NCBI GenBank assembly: GCA_914767715.1
Contig: OU612072.1
Span: 2,976,001-3,040,000, forward strand
Reading direction: 5' to 3'
DNA from: Membranipora membranacea
Lineage: Eukaryota > Bryozoa > Gymnolaemata > Cheilostomatida > Membraniporidae
Length of the DNA: 64,000 bases
Below, in pieces: positions 1 to 10,382 of this stretch (within the stretch, counting starts at the first letter, position 1; each line of letters starts with the position of its first letter). Position numbers and translations under genes: made by a program. Under the pieces are notes generated by a model. That model made no database searches and was not told the origin of the DNA. It saw nothing but the letters and a program-made list of their open reading frames with translations.

Positions 1-267
1 TTCATGAATAGAAGTTGTTTAGGTGAAGTTTGTGTGGTTCTAACTAAGCTCCAGAATCTAATCTAATAATTCGTGTGAGCACAGACACGAGAATACAAGA
101 GAACTGTGCAGTAGCATTGAGAACAACAACGAGTCAGTGGCTAAAAAAAGAGCATCTCTCATCGTCCATATATCCGTTACCATTAGTTAGCAAACTTATA
201 GGTATCTGGTTAGAGCGACAGTTATTTTTGGAATAATATGTGAGGAACTCCAGATCTATCTGCATGA

Positions 268-553
268 TTCACCACCTCCCTTACACCACCTCCCTTACAC
301 CACCTCCCTTACACCACCTCCCTTACACCACCTCCCTTACACCACCTCCCTTACACCACCTCCCTTACACCACCTCCCTTACACCACCTCCCTTACACCA
401 CCTCCCTTACACCACCTCCCTTACACCACCTCCCTTACACCACCTCCCTTACACCACCTCCCTTACACCACCTCCCTTACACCACCTCCCTTACACCACC
501 TCCCTTACACCACCTCCCTTACACCACCTCCCTTACACCACCTCCCTTACACC
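268..553. repeat. 14-bp minisatellite, about 20 units (copy 1)
   Basis: Almost perfect head-to-tail array of the 14-mer CCACCTCCCTTACA. Because 14 is not a multiple of 3 and the unit lacks stop codons in the plus frames, three units (42 nt) encode a repeating 14-residue peptide (HLPYTTSLTPPP...). This creates long but meaningless open frames. Confidence 0.97.
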
Positions 554-837
554 ATATATTTGTATTTGTAACATAATTTTCACTCTGGCTTTATTCACGA
601 TAGATATGAGAAGTATAAAACAGAATGATTAGGTGATGAGAAAATAAAACAGCCATGGTAATAAAAAAAGCTTCCTCTGTCCTTCCTTTACCTTGATATA
701 ATTAAGATCACCTCTTTTAAACTTGTCTGATCAAAGAGTTGGAGAACCACTTTGTCCGGTATTTAACACTTTAGGGCCGAGTTGATTTTCTGATAAATCA
801 GCAAACCGAAGTTTCTCTCCCTCATCTCAGGATTATC

Positions 838-1561
838 TCAGAGTAATTTGAGTTTCTGTGTCTTGTATGGAGCTATCATCACCTCAGGTGTACAGTTATA
901 ACAGGCTTGCTTTAAGCTATCCTACGCAAATAGAAAAATAATGAAGGAGCCGTTTGTTATTCGATACATTGTATGTAAGGGGAGAAAAGTGTTACAACTA
1001 AGATACTGCTAGTCTATAGCTATCTTATCTTGAAGGTGACAAGTCTTGCTGAACATTTATGATGTACTTCTGAACTAAAGTCTGACCACAAAATGCACTA
1101 CAGATTCGTCTTTTTTACATATTATTATCCTTTACCTCAACAAATAGGCCTTCTCCCTTCATAGTGACCTTACAATTCTTGTCTTTCTTGTCACCAGAGC
1201 TCTTGTAGATACAGAAGGTCTGAGCACTCTGCCATGTCACGTTACACTTCGGGCAGCGATAGTAGCTGCGCTTACGATACCCATTTCCAATTTTAAGACA
1301 TGTTAAGTAGTCATCCTTGTCATCTCCAGTCAAAGGCCAGTATTCATCATCCTCAGGCTCTTCGTACTCCGGAAATGGCTCTTCTTCGGACAGATAGTCC
1401 TCACAGTCCTCAAAGATAGTGTCATAGAAGTCAGAAAAGCCATCTGAGTCATCATGTCGTCTCATGTAGTACCGATCATCAAAGTACCAGTCATCATACT
1501 CCCTGTCATCAAAGTAGGCCTACCTCATATAATATTCATTACTGTAATCTTTGTCATGCAT
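838..1561 (-). pseudogene. ZAR1-like 3CxxC zinc-finger gene A1, early stop
   Basis: Two exons by comparison with its intact sister A2: exon 1 at 1561-1136 (GAG|GTAAAG donor) and exon 2 at 921-838 (TAG acceptor). The body has an acidic stretch and then RCPKCNVTWQSAQTFCIY, which matches the start of the 3CxxC zinc finger of zygote-arrest (ZAR1/ZAR1L) proteins, known as maternal mRNA-binding factors. Exon 2 gives a CYNC pair and ends 27 residues later. Compared with A2, a 6-nt insertion (TAGGCC) after MHDKDYSNEYYMR puts a TAG at codon 14 (1522-1520). A later in-frame ATG at 1465 could still give a shorter protein, so it may not be dead. The exon 1 donor also carries GTAAAG instead of the GTAAGG of A2. 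Confidence 0.6.
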
Positions 1562-1704
1562 TGTGAAGGCGATGGGATTTCAGTGTTTTATATGTCGTCC
1601 TGTGTTTTGCTCTTATTAGTTAGAGAGGATGTTATCTTCTAACGCAATGAATTGGGCTTCAGTCCATTTTTTTTATCTTTTGTCAATGTTGATTGCTGAG
1701 TTGT

Positions 1705-1709
1705 CCAAT
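1705..1709. promoter_or_regulatory. CCAAT box upstream of gene A1
   Basis: TTGTCCAATGAAA lies 144 bp upstream of the A1 start. The same element lies 139 bp and 141 bp upstream of B1 and B2. Its conserved distance in three genes suggests a shared core-promoter element. A2 has a degenerate TACAATG at the same place. Confidence 0.5.
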
Positions 1710-2336
1710 GAAAATTTTTTTATATTGCGCAACTAGACTTGGGCACGTAATAGGAATCCCAAGTCACTCTTGGAATAGCCATTCAGGATTCTTGATTAGG
1801 CCCAAACAACAAGCTCCTGATTAATGAGAAAAACATTGAGGCAAAGCCTTTTTAAACATTTATTTAGGCCTACAGTCAAGCTTTAACCAAATTTGGATAA
1901 ACTGTTAACTGACTCCAAGTACAATGCAGGTAGATGTGGTAGATATCCAAATCTAGAAAAGATTTGCACAAAGCTTGTATGTATTAGGAAATGTCAAGAT
2001 ATTCTCTCAACCGTAAAAATTCATGTTAACCGAAATTGAATGAACATTTCTTAATTGACCTTGTCTCTGAGGCAAAATTGCTACCACCACATATGTTTCC
2101 TGATGTAGAAAGTTGGACGTGAGAAGGTTTTTCTTTTATTGAACTCTATCCAAAAGCACAGTGGACAAGACATCGATAACAGAGAATAAGTAAAATACAT
2201 CATGAGATGATCATTATTGTAATGTACATCAAGGACAGGTCTAAAAAGGACACAGAAATTATCCAAATTGGAAGCACATTTAATTATGATGAAAATTATT
2301 ATTATAATTTTCACATCATTGTCGTCACCGTCTCTC

Positions 2337-3176
2337 TCACATTGTGAATCTACATGATCTTCCCTTCTGACATCTCTCACAGAGATCTGATCTGTGAGCT
2401 TTATCTCCTCCTGATGTATCCACTGTGGGTACTTTAAGCTTCTCAGTCCTATACGGAGCTGTCATCTGCTGAGGTTTGCAGTTTGAACATGCCTGTTTGG
2501 CGTTCGGCTGCAAAAGAGAAAAACAAATAGGAGGATGAGTCTACCTAGCCTTGTCACGCGGCCACAGGTTTTGGTTTTTTAGGTGGCCTTGTATTTATTG
2601 GTATAGTATGAGTAGTTATCTTCTGCCTTTTTAGCTCTAATCTACACCACTTTGAGCTTTGACTCTTTAGTCAAATAAATTAACTTTGTCATTTATCATA
2701 TTCAAAATAAATATAAATAAGTTGATTGCACTAAATATTGCAGAAATCAATGTGAAAACGTGGCTAAGTTGTAAAATTTTAAAACACCCATTACTATGAC
2801 AATGACCTTGACTAGTCTGAGAAATTGATGAGACACATAAACACATTCAAATACACATCATGTTTGTATATTCTTCAATCTTACCTCAAATATGCCTTCT
2901 CCCTTCACAGTGACTTCTTCTTAGGTCGTAGAAATCGCAAGGATCGTAGTCATCTCGTGGATCGTAGCAATCGCCATCATCACCCGGCTCTTCATCATCA
3001 TCTCTTAGGTCATAGAAGTCGCTAGGATCGTAGTCATCTCGTGGATCGTAGCAATCGCCATCATCACCCGGTTCTTCATCGTCATCTGTCAGGTCATAGA
3101 AGTTGCTAGGATCGTAGTCATCTCGTGGATCGTAGCATTCGCCACCATCGTAGTCGCCATAATCGTAGTATGACAT
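2337..3176 (-). pseudogene. ZAR1-like gene B1, finger half deleted
   Basis: Exon 1 (3176-2885) encodes MSYYDYGDYDGG followed by acidic repeats of the type CYDPRDDYDPSDFYDLRDDDEEP (about 2.5 units). The first half of the zinc finger, present in B2, is missing. Repeat sequence joins directly to the piece encoding VTVKGEGIFE, but in the wrong frame (exon length 292, remainder 1), so the direct reading ends at TGA. Exon 2 (2507-2337) is intact: it has CSNC, then HRSDLCERCQKGRSC close to the end, matching the C-terminal CxxC pairs of the ZAR1 finger, and ends at TGA. The intron is 377 bp. Best read as a pseudogene made by an internal deletion. If translated, only the acidic repeat peptide of 96 residues would result. 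Confidence 0.65.
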
Positions 3177-3314
3177 AATTAATGTTGCAATGACCCAATT
3201 ATTTAAGGTTTTTTAGATTGAGGTTTACTGTGTAGCGTCTGTTAATCAAAGCAGTTGTGACAATATCTTGCAATGGTACGGGTCTTGTATTGTGTTCATG
3301 TTGCTTGAGATTGT

Positions 3315-3319
3315 CCAAT
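3315..3319. promoter_or_regulatory. CCAAT box upstream of gene B1
   Basis: GATTGTCCAATGAAATG, 139 bp from the B1 ATG. A GGAATCCCA motif further out (near 3430) is shared with the other copies. A TATA-like TTAAATAA on the minus strand lies just upstream of the ATG (about 3196-3206). Confidence 0.45.
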
Positions 3320-3571
3320 GAAATGTAAATATTGAGTCAGCAAAGAATTTTCCTATGGATTACAAAACCCCTTTCCCACTTCGTTTGATATGCAATAATA
3401 CTTTTACGTGTTGTTGGAATCCCCTTGGAATCCCACATCACCCATGGAATGTAAATAGGGTTTTCCATAACGTCACCATAATCAATAAGGGCAGCTAACA
3501 GTAATTCCATTTGCGTAAAGTAATGTGTTGATCTCCAAGGGCTACACTCTGAAACCTTTCTTTGGATAGAC

Positions 3572-3770
3572 TATAGAAATAATAATAATCCTAGACAGGA
3601 CACTATATGGAGCATTAGCATTGAGGCACTGAGGCATTTAATTGTGGGCGACTTAACCACATTGGAAGGTGTAGAAGCAATGATGCTATCATTGATTGAC
3701 TGTCCAAAATCAAGGTGTTTTGTCGATTACTCATTCAATTTTGATCGGATTTTGAGTTTGAAAAACACAA
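3572..3770 (+). mobile_element. Fragment of an interspersed DNA repeat
   Basis: The sequence beginning CCTAGACAGGACACTATATGG and running through GGAAGGTGTAGAAGCAATGATGC recurs in direct orientation at 8560-8670 and as a diverged inverted copy at about 8790-8965. It has no coding capacity. Probably a non-autonomous DNA transposon or one arm of the palindromic element further on. Confidence 0.55.
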
Positions 3771-3789
3771 TTGCGTTTATAAGCTGCTG

Positions 3790-4630
3790 TTGTCGTGGCT
3801 GTCAATGCTGTTTCCTTTGATTGCAGACGTTGCTTTAGTGCTTGAAACATATTTGAACTGTTTTTTCATGCATTGTTGTGTCTTGTCAAGGTTTGATGCC
3901 CAAGTGCTTGGAAATGGACGCTCAAGTTCTTTTTATATAAGCATGCTCCTGACACTGGGAGCTGGATTAGTGGAATTTCACATAAAAATACATGTCATGT
4001 TTTGCAAAAATTAAGCCAATCAAGCTGCAGACCCTCTCCCAAAGAGCAACTGACTCATTGTGTTCAGACCTGTAGAATGTTCTTGAATAAACATTGGGAG
4101 AATGATAAACATAAATGTTTTGGACGGACGGTATCAGTGAGGTTTTTGGTCTTTGGGAAATCCAGCATGATACCTGGATTAGGTAATACAGCAATAAAAG
4201 TGCTCGTTGTTATGTGAACATTGGACAGGTGCCAAGGTTTTGTTAAATTTGCTTGATTAATACGATGAAAAATAGGTCCTTTTGTAAGCGTTGCTCATAT
4301 CATCAGTGGAATATGTGATAGGAACTTGCCATGATGATAAAACCCTAATGAAACCTTGAGCCCAAACTTTCCTAAAGTTTACACCATAGACAGGGTTTAC
4401 ACTGTCAGCAGTTGTGTTTGTACTAGTTAGCTGAATGTCACAATGGTAAATATGTTGCTGAGATATTTATATTATTGTGTTTGCAGCCAGAAGCCGATAT
4501 TTAGTTCCGAGTGACGATTTTCACATTTTTTAAAGTTTACTTGATTCGCTCCTAGCCCTATGAATGTTATACAACCTCTGCAGAGGTATCCGAACAGAAA
4601 ATTTGGTGGTTCCTTTGGCCTTTCGAGATT
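3790..4630. other. Spacer between the duplicated units, no gene seen
   Basis: About 840 bp separating the two copies. Open frames here are short, overlap on both strands and show no recognisable motif or splice context. I see no gene. Confidence 0.6.
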
Positions 4631-4902
4631 CATTTACATCAACAGAAGTTGTTTAGGTGAAGTTTGTTTGGTTCTAACTAAGCTCCAGAATCTAAACTAT
4701 TAATTCGTGTGAGCACAAACACGGGAATACAAGAGAACTGTGCAGTAGCATTGAGAACAGCAACGAGTCAGTGGCTAAAAAAAGAGCATCTCTCATCGTC
4801 CATATATCCGTTACCATTAGTTAGCAAACTTATAGGTATTTGGTTAGAGCGACGGTTATTTTTGGAATAATATGTGAGGAACTCCAGATCTATCTGCATG
4901 AG

Positions 4903-5160
4903 TCACCACCTCCCTTACACCACCTCCCTTACACCACCTCCCTTACACCACCTCCCTTACACCACCTCCCTTACACCACCTCCCTTACACCACCTCCCTT
5001 ACACCACCTCCCTTACACCACCTCCCTTACACCACCTCCCTTACACCACCTCCCTTACACCACCTCCCTTACACCACCTCCCTTACACCACCTCCCTTAC
5101 ACCACCTCCCTTACACCACCTCCCTTACACCACCTCCCTTACACCACCTCCCTTACACCA
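4903..5160. repeat. 14-bp minisatellite, about 18 units (copy 2)
   Basis: Same 14-mer as the array at 268-553, in the same place within the duplicated unit and about two units shorter. The near-perfect identity of units within and between arrays points to recent expansion or homogenisation. Confidence 0.97.
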
Positions 5161-5443
5161 TATATTTGTATTTGTAACATAATTTTCACTCTGGCTTTAT
5201 TCACGATAGATATGAGAAGTATAAAACAGAATGATTAGGTGATGAGAAAAAAAAACAGCCATGGTAATAAAAAAAGCTTCCTCTGTCCTTCCTTTACCTT
5301 GATATAATTAAGATCACCTCTTTTAAACTTGTCTGATCAAAGAGTTGGAGAACCACTTTGTCCGGTATTTAACACTTTAGGGCCGAGTTGATTTTCTGAT
5401 AAATCAGCAAACCGAAGTTTCTCTCCCTCATCTCAGGATTATC

Positions 5444-6124
5444 TCAGAGTAATTTGAGTTTCTGTGTCTTGTATGGAGCTATCATCACCTCAGGTGTACA
5501 GTTATAACAGGCTTGCTTTAAGCTATCCTACGCAAATAGAAAAATAATGAAGGAGCCGTTTGTTATTTGATACATTGTATGTAAGGGGAGAAAAGTGTTA
5601 CAACTCAGATACTGCTAGTCTATAGCTATCTTATCTGGAAGGTGACAAGTCTTGCTGAACATTTATGATGTATTTCTGAACTAAAGTCTGACCACAAAAT
5701 GCACTACAGATTCATCTTTTTTACATATTATTATCCTTACCTCAACAAATAGGCCTTCTCCCTTCACAGTGACCTTGCGATTCTTGTCTTTCTTGTCACT
5801 AGAGCTCATGTAGATACAGAAGGTCTGAGCACTTTGCCATGTCACGTTACACTTCGGGCAGCGATAGTAGCTGCGCTTACGATACTCATTTCCAATTTTA
5901 AGACGTGTTAAGTAGTCATCCTTGTCATCTCCAGTCAAAGGCCAGTACTCATCATCCTCAGGCTCTTCGTACTCCGGAAATGGCTCTTCTTCGGACAGAT
6001 AGTCCTCACAGTCCTCAAAGATAGTGTCATAGAAGTCAGAAAAGTCATCTGAGTCATCATCATCAGAGTCCCTGCCGTCAAAGTACCTCATATAATATTC
6101 ATTACTGTAATCTTCATAGTGCAT
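5444..6124 (-). CDS. ZAR1-like 3CxxC zinc-finger protein A2 (intact)
   Basis: Two exons: 6124-5741 (384 nt, ending GAG|GTAAGG) and 5527-5444 (84 nt, after a TAG acceptor), phase 0, 155 residues. The N-terminal 75 residues are very acidic and Tyr-rich (MHYEDYSNEYYMRYFDG, then Asp/Ser runs). They are followed by RCPKCNVTWQSAQTFCIY, Lys-rich linker and GEGLFVEV. Exon 2 adds a second pair (CYNC) and a short tail. Pattern and exon break fit the start of the ZAR1/ZAR1L-type 3CxxC finger. The family binds mRNA in oocytes; that role here is inference. The last CxxC pair seen in the B genes is absent because exon 2 stops early, so the finger may be incomplete. It is the only one of the four copies with no internal lesion, which suggests it is the functional member. 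Confidence 0.72.
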
Positions 6125-6996
6125 TTTGAAGGTTTTGAGTGTTTAATATGCCTTCCCGTGTATAGCTCTTGTTTGCTAAAGAGGATGTAATCTTGTAAAG
6201 CAATTTGCTTCAGTTTATGTTTTTTTCTTATCTTTTGTTAATGTAGATTGAAGTGTACAATGAAAATATTCTCATATTGTGCAACTAGACATGGGCACTT
6301 AATGGGAATCCCAAGTCACTCTTGGAATAGTGATTCAGGTTTTGAATGAAAGCTGGATTAAGCACAAACAACAAGCTCCTGATTAGTGAGCAAAATGCCG
6401 AGGGCGGAGCTTCTGAAAACATATATATTTACGATCATGCATGCAGGTATCCAACTCTAGAAGAAATTTGTACTAAGCTTGTATGTATTAGGAAATGTCA
6501 GATATTCTCCCAACCAAGCGACTTGATGTTAAACTGAAATCAAATGGACAATTCTACAATGACCTGTATCGCCGAGGGGCCGTCGGGCGAGGGGCAAAAG
6601 CCTGGGGGGCTCAGACTATTATCTGAGGGCATATTGCTACCACTATACATGTGTTTCCTAATATGGAAAGTTCGATTTATGAAGGTCTTTAATGAATTCC
6701 ATACAAAAGCAAAGTGGACAAGATATTGATAACAGGGAATAAGAAAAGTACATCATAAGGCGATCAAGATTGTAAAATACATCAAGAACAGGTGTAAAAA
6801 AAGTCACAGAAATTATCCAAATTGGAAGCACATTTAATTATGATGAAAACATAAGTATAAAATTATTATAATTTTCATATGTAATGATACATTGTATAAT
6901 TATATATTATCATATATAAGCAATAGTGTTTCACAAAGATGGAATTGTCTATTACTAGATTATGTATATATAATGTATATTATATCACCATCTCTC

Positions 6997-8085
6997 TCAC
7001 ATTGTGAATCTACATGATCTTCCGTTCTGACATCTCTCACAGAGATCTGATCTGTGAGCTTTATCTCCTCCTGATGTATCCACTGTGGGTACTTTGAGCT
7101 TCTCAGTCTTGTACGGTGCTGTCATCTGCTGAGGTTCGCAGTTTGAACATGCCTGTTTGGAGTTCGGCTGCAAAAGGGAAAAACAAATAGGAGGATGAGT
7201 CTACCTAGCCTTGTCACGCGGCCACTGGTTTTGGTTTTTTGGGTGGCCTTGTATTTATTGGTATAGTATGAGTAGTTATCTTCTGCCTTTTTAGCTCTAA
7301 TCTACACCACTTTGAGCTTTGACATTTAAGGCAAATAAATTAACTTTGTCAAATATCGTATTCAAACTAAATGTAAATAAGATGATTGCACTAAATATTG
7401 CAGAAACACCCATTACTATGACCATGACCTTGACTGGTCTGAGAAATTGATGAGGCACACAAACACATTCAAATACACATCATGTTTGTATAATATTCAT
7501 TCTTACCTCAAAAATACCTTCTCCTCTCACGGTGGCTTCACCAACCTTCTTGTCACCAGTACCCTTGTAGATACAGAATGTCTGAGCACTTGTCTATGTT
7601 TTGGCACATTTAGGACAGCGGTAGTGACCGTATCTTCGATGTTCACTCCCAATCTTAAGTCTGTCAAGATAAGCTACCAGGGATTCTACATCATCATCCG
7701 ATTCTTCATCGTCATCTCTTAGGTCGTAGAAGTCGCTAGGATCGTAGTCATCTCGTGGATCGTAGCAAGCGCCATCATCACCCGGTTCTTCATTGTCATC
7801 TCTTAGGTCATTTAGGTCACAGAAGTCGCTAGGATCGTAGTCATCTCGTGGATCGTAGCAAGCGCCATCATCACCCGGTTCTTCATTGTCATCTCTTAGG
7901 TCACTTAGGTCACAGAAGTCGCTAGGATCGTAGTCATCTCGTGGATCGTAGCAAGCGCCATCATCACCCGGTTCTTCATTGTCATCTCTTAGGTCACTTA
8001 GGTCACAGAAGTCGCTAGGATCGTAGTCATCTCGTGGATCGTAGCAGTCGCCATCATCGTAGTCGTCATAATCGGAGTATGACAT
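6997..8085 (-). pseudogene. ZAR1-like gene B2, TAG at the finger Trp
   Basis: Exon 1 (8085-7507, 579 nt, phase 0, GAG|GTAAGA) and exon 2 (7167-6997, 57 codons with the stop) have full-length coding structure. There are four Asp/Tyr-rich repeats of about 31 residues (CYDPRDDYDPSDFCDLSD...), a linker like that of A2 (DRLKIGSEHRRYGHYRCPKC), then AKT-TAG-TSAQTFCIYKG. The TAG at 7596-7594 occupies the position where A1 and A2 have TGG (Trp) in KCNVTWQSAQTF. Everything downstream stays in frame and conserved: CSNC, then HRSDLCERC and RSC at the end. It is either a very young nonsense pseudogene or a gene whose stop is bypassed. Without bypass the product is 163 residues lacking most of the finger. 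Confidence 0.68.
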
Positions 8086-8225
8086 GATTAATGTTGCAAT
8101 GATCCAATTATTTAAGGTTTTTTAGATTGAGGTTTACTGCGTAGCGTCTGTTAATCAAAGCAGTTGTGACAATATATCTTGCAATGGTACGGGTCTTATA
8201 TTGTGTTCATGTTGCTTGAGATTGT

Positions 8226-8230
8226 CCAAT
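8226..8230. promoter_or_regulatory. CCAAT box upstream of gene B2
   Basis: TTGTCCAATGAAATG, 141 bp from the B2 ATG, equivalent to the boxes at 1705 and 3315. Confidence 0.45.
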
Positions 8231-8404
8231 GAAATGTAAATGTTGAGTCAGCAAAGAATTTCACCGGGAATTTTCCTATGGATTACAAAAACCCTTTTCC
8301 CACTTCGTTTGATATGCAATAATACTTTTACGTGTTGTTGGAATCCCACATCACCCATAGAATGTAAATATGGTTTTCCATAATGTCACCATAGTCAATA
8401 AGGG

Positions 8405-8530
8405 CAGCTTAAAGGGGTTCAAGTCCCGGGGTTCAAGGGGTTCAAGTCCCGGCCGTGGCAGATTCTTTTCATGTTTTTCCCATCATGGGAATGGTTAGAA
8501 TCCACTGGATTCTAACCATTCGAAATTGGA
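8405..8530. mobile_element. SINE-like insertion with B-box motifs
   Basis: Contains GGTTCAAGTCCCGG twice (pol III B-box type, GGTTCAANTCC), followed by a short hairpin around CCCATCATGGG and by GGTTAGAATCCA...TGGATTCTAACC. Absent from the same site in copy 1, so it inserted after the duplication or was lost from copy 1. No A box is recognisable. Confidence 0.4.
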
Positions 8531-8954
8531 GTGAACTTCAAAATCGAACCTTGGAAACATAGTGATTGGAAGGTGTAGAAACAATGATGCTATCATTGAT
8601 TGACTGTCCAAAATCAAGGTTTTTTAATGATTACTCGATCAATTTTGATCGGATTTTGAGTTTGAAAATTACAATAGTTTTAGCAGCTTGTCCTGAGCAG
8701 TTTGATTCTAACTTTAGGCAAAAAACATTCTTTGAAGATAAAATAGCATCAAGTTGATAACAAGATGCTGCTGATTGTAAAGCAATTTTCAAATTCAAAA
8801 TTCGATCGAAATTGTTATGAACAAAAGACCTGGATTATGGACAGTAAATCAATGATAGCACCATTGCTTCTACACCTTCCAATGACTGTATGTTGCCTCA
8901 CAATTAAGTGCCTCACTTCAGCTGTATATAGTGTCCTGTCTAGGTTTATTATTA

Positions 8955-9812
8955 AGGTAATGTCAAAGACTGATCCGAATATCAACATATCATATACTGT
9001 TGGAAAGCTGCTGAGCTACTGAAAATGAATACCTCAACAAAAACTTGATTCGATGGCATTGTGTCGTTTTAGGGAGGAAATGAGGCAGACAACGCTGTTT
9101 TTGTCAATGCTGATGGAGGATTCAAATTGATTGCAAGATTTTTCAAAACAGTTGGAATGTATACTTAGAGGTTGCGTTCATTGTAAAATTTGATTTTCTT
9201 TCATATATGGCTAGTCTAAATTGACTTTTTCCGTCACGCCATACAATGCATTTTTTTTGTGAAGCTGTAAAAATATGTGAAATTTCAATCATTAATTCAG
9301 AACAGATCATAGGCTCGAAACAAAATCAAATATGATTTTTCTCTTAGAGTACACTTCAAACGTTATACACATTGACTTTAAACGAATTAGCTTGCATACA
9401 GCTAATATTTTCACCACTTTTGCACAACGTCAAATATGCTGTCCATTTTGACCATTATTGTGACCAAACAAAGTTTTTTTGAAAGTTCTCACATACGAAG
9501 CCGCTTTCATTAACCATGGTGCATACAGGAAAACTTAGTTTGGCCACAATAACGGTTATTTGGTCAGCATATTTGAGTTATGCAAAAGTGGCCACAATAT
9601 TAGCTGTATTCGAGAGTCTACTGTCTTCACAATATGCATGCTAATTCGTTTAAAGTCAATGTGTATGACATTTGAAGTGTACTCTAAGAGAAAATCATAA
9701 TTAATTTTGTTTCGAGTTTTTGATTAGGTATTCATTTTCAGTAGCTCGGCAGCTTTCCAACAATATATGATATGCTGATATTCGGATCGGTCTTTGACAT
9801 TACCTTAACAGT
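8955..9812. mobile_element. Foldback element with long inverted repeats
   Basis: Two nested pairs of inverted repeats. The stretch 8955-9030 (TAAGGTAATGTCAAAGACTG...) reappears as its reverse complement at about 9727-9812. The stretch about 9300-9480 (with CTTAGAGTACACTTCAAACG and ACTTTAAACGAATTAGC) reappears inverted at about 9535-9720. The centre and the part 9030-9300 have no partner. There is no transposase frame. Likely a non-autonomous foldback/MITE-type DNA transposon, moderately diverged between arms. Confidence 0.75.
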
Positions 9813-9829
9813 TCTTTATAAGTCTATGG

Positions 9830-10382
9830 GATAGACTAATAAAAAAGAGATTGGCACGGGACATTATTATGCTGCTGTTGCACCACATTTAGCCTTGTCA
9901 CACGGCTACTTTTTTGTATTGGGACCCCTAATACAAAAAAGTAAGTGTATGACAACATGACAACACGACAACACGACACAAATCGATTATCAGTACATCA
10001 TGAACCCTTTGTTTGTCAATTTGTGCCCCCAGAAAATGAACAATGCATCCAGGGACCTTTTGATTTTTTTATCCTTAGCAAGCATAACAGTACCTCAGTA
10101 TTGTTTATTTCAAATTGACTGTTTCGATATAGGGAACGACAGCTCTTTTCTCATGAAGTCATACCCAATAAGTTGGTCGCATCCATACAACTAAGGTAAC
10201 ATATACTGTGCAGTTCACTTAATTCAAACCTCTGGGCTGGGTACCACCAAAACTTGTTCTAATTAGACAGAGTCTGTGACATTAGAATGCATTGAGATCC
10301 GGCTGAAGGGACCAATTTTCCTTCTCTGAATTATATAGTTTGAATTAACCAGCTTACACTGTATGCCATTGGCTTGTTGCAG
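9830..10382. other. No gene seen; short hairpin
   Basis: Holds a small perfect hairpin, CTTTTTTGTATT...AATACAAAAAAG, near 9912-9942 next to a CCTTGTCAC motif. That motif also occurs in the B-gene introns (2552, 7208) and, inverted, near 47270, so it probably marks a short repeat family. An undetected first exon of the following basic-protein gene may lie here or upstream. Confidence 0.4.

Larger units (their letters stand above)
1..3785. repeat. Copy 1 of a tandem duplicated unit of about 4 kb
   Basis: Positions 11-3785 match about 4640-8690 nearly base for base over long stretches: leader, minisatellite, gene A, gene B and the flanking mobile-element piece at 3660-3785. Gene A exon 2 at 838-921 matches 5444-5527, an offset of 4606. 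The first base of the window already lies inside the unit, so the left edge is unseen. Differences are small indels, such as the minisatellite copy number, plus lesions inside the genes. This is a recent segmental duplication. Confidence 0.93.
4630..8690. repeat. Copy 2 of the tandem duplicated unit
   Basis: Second copy of the unit described at the window start. Relative to copy 1 it has fewer minisatellite units, an AT-rich insertion near 6880-6985, four instead of three acidic repeats in gene B, and a B-box-like insertion at about 8405-8530 (two copies of GGTTCAAGTCCCGG) that copy 1 lacks. Confidence 0.93.

Noticed and set aside
268-553. CRISPR-like or telomere-like array
   Set aside because: Units are head-to-tail without spacers, and CCCTTACA is not a telomere repeat; it is a minisatellite in a eukaryotic intergenic region.
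240-632. Open frame of 130 codons with repeated PYTTSLTPPPLHH peptide
   Set aside because: It is the 14-bp minisatellite read in frame; the frames either side have no splice or start context. The same applies to 4840-5238 and 4874-5182.
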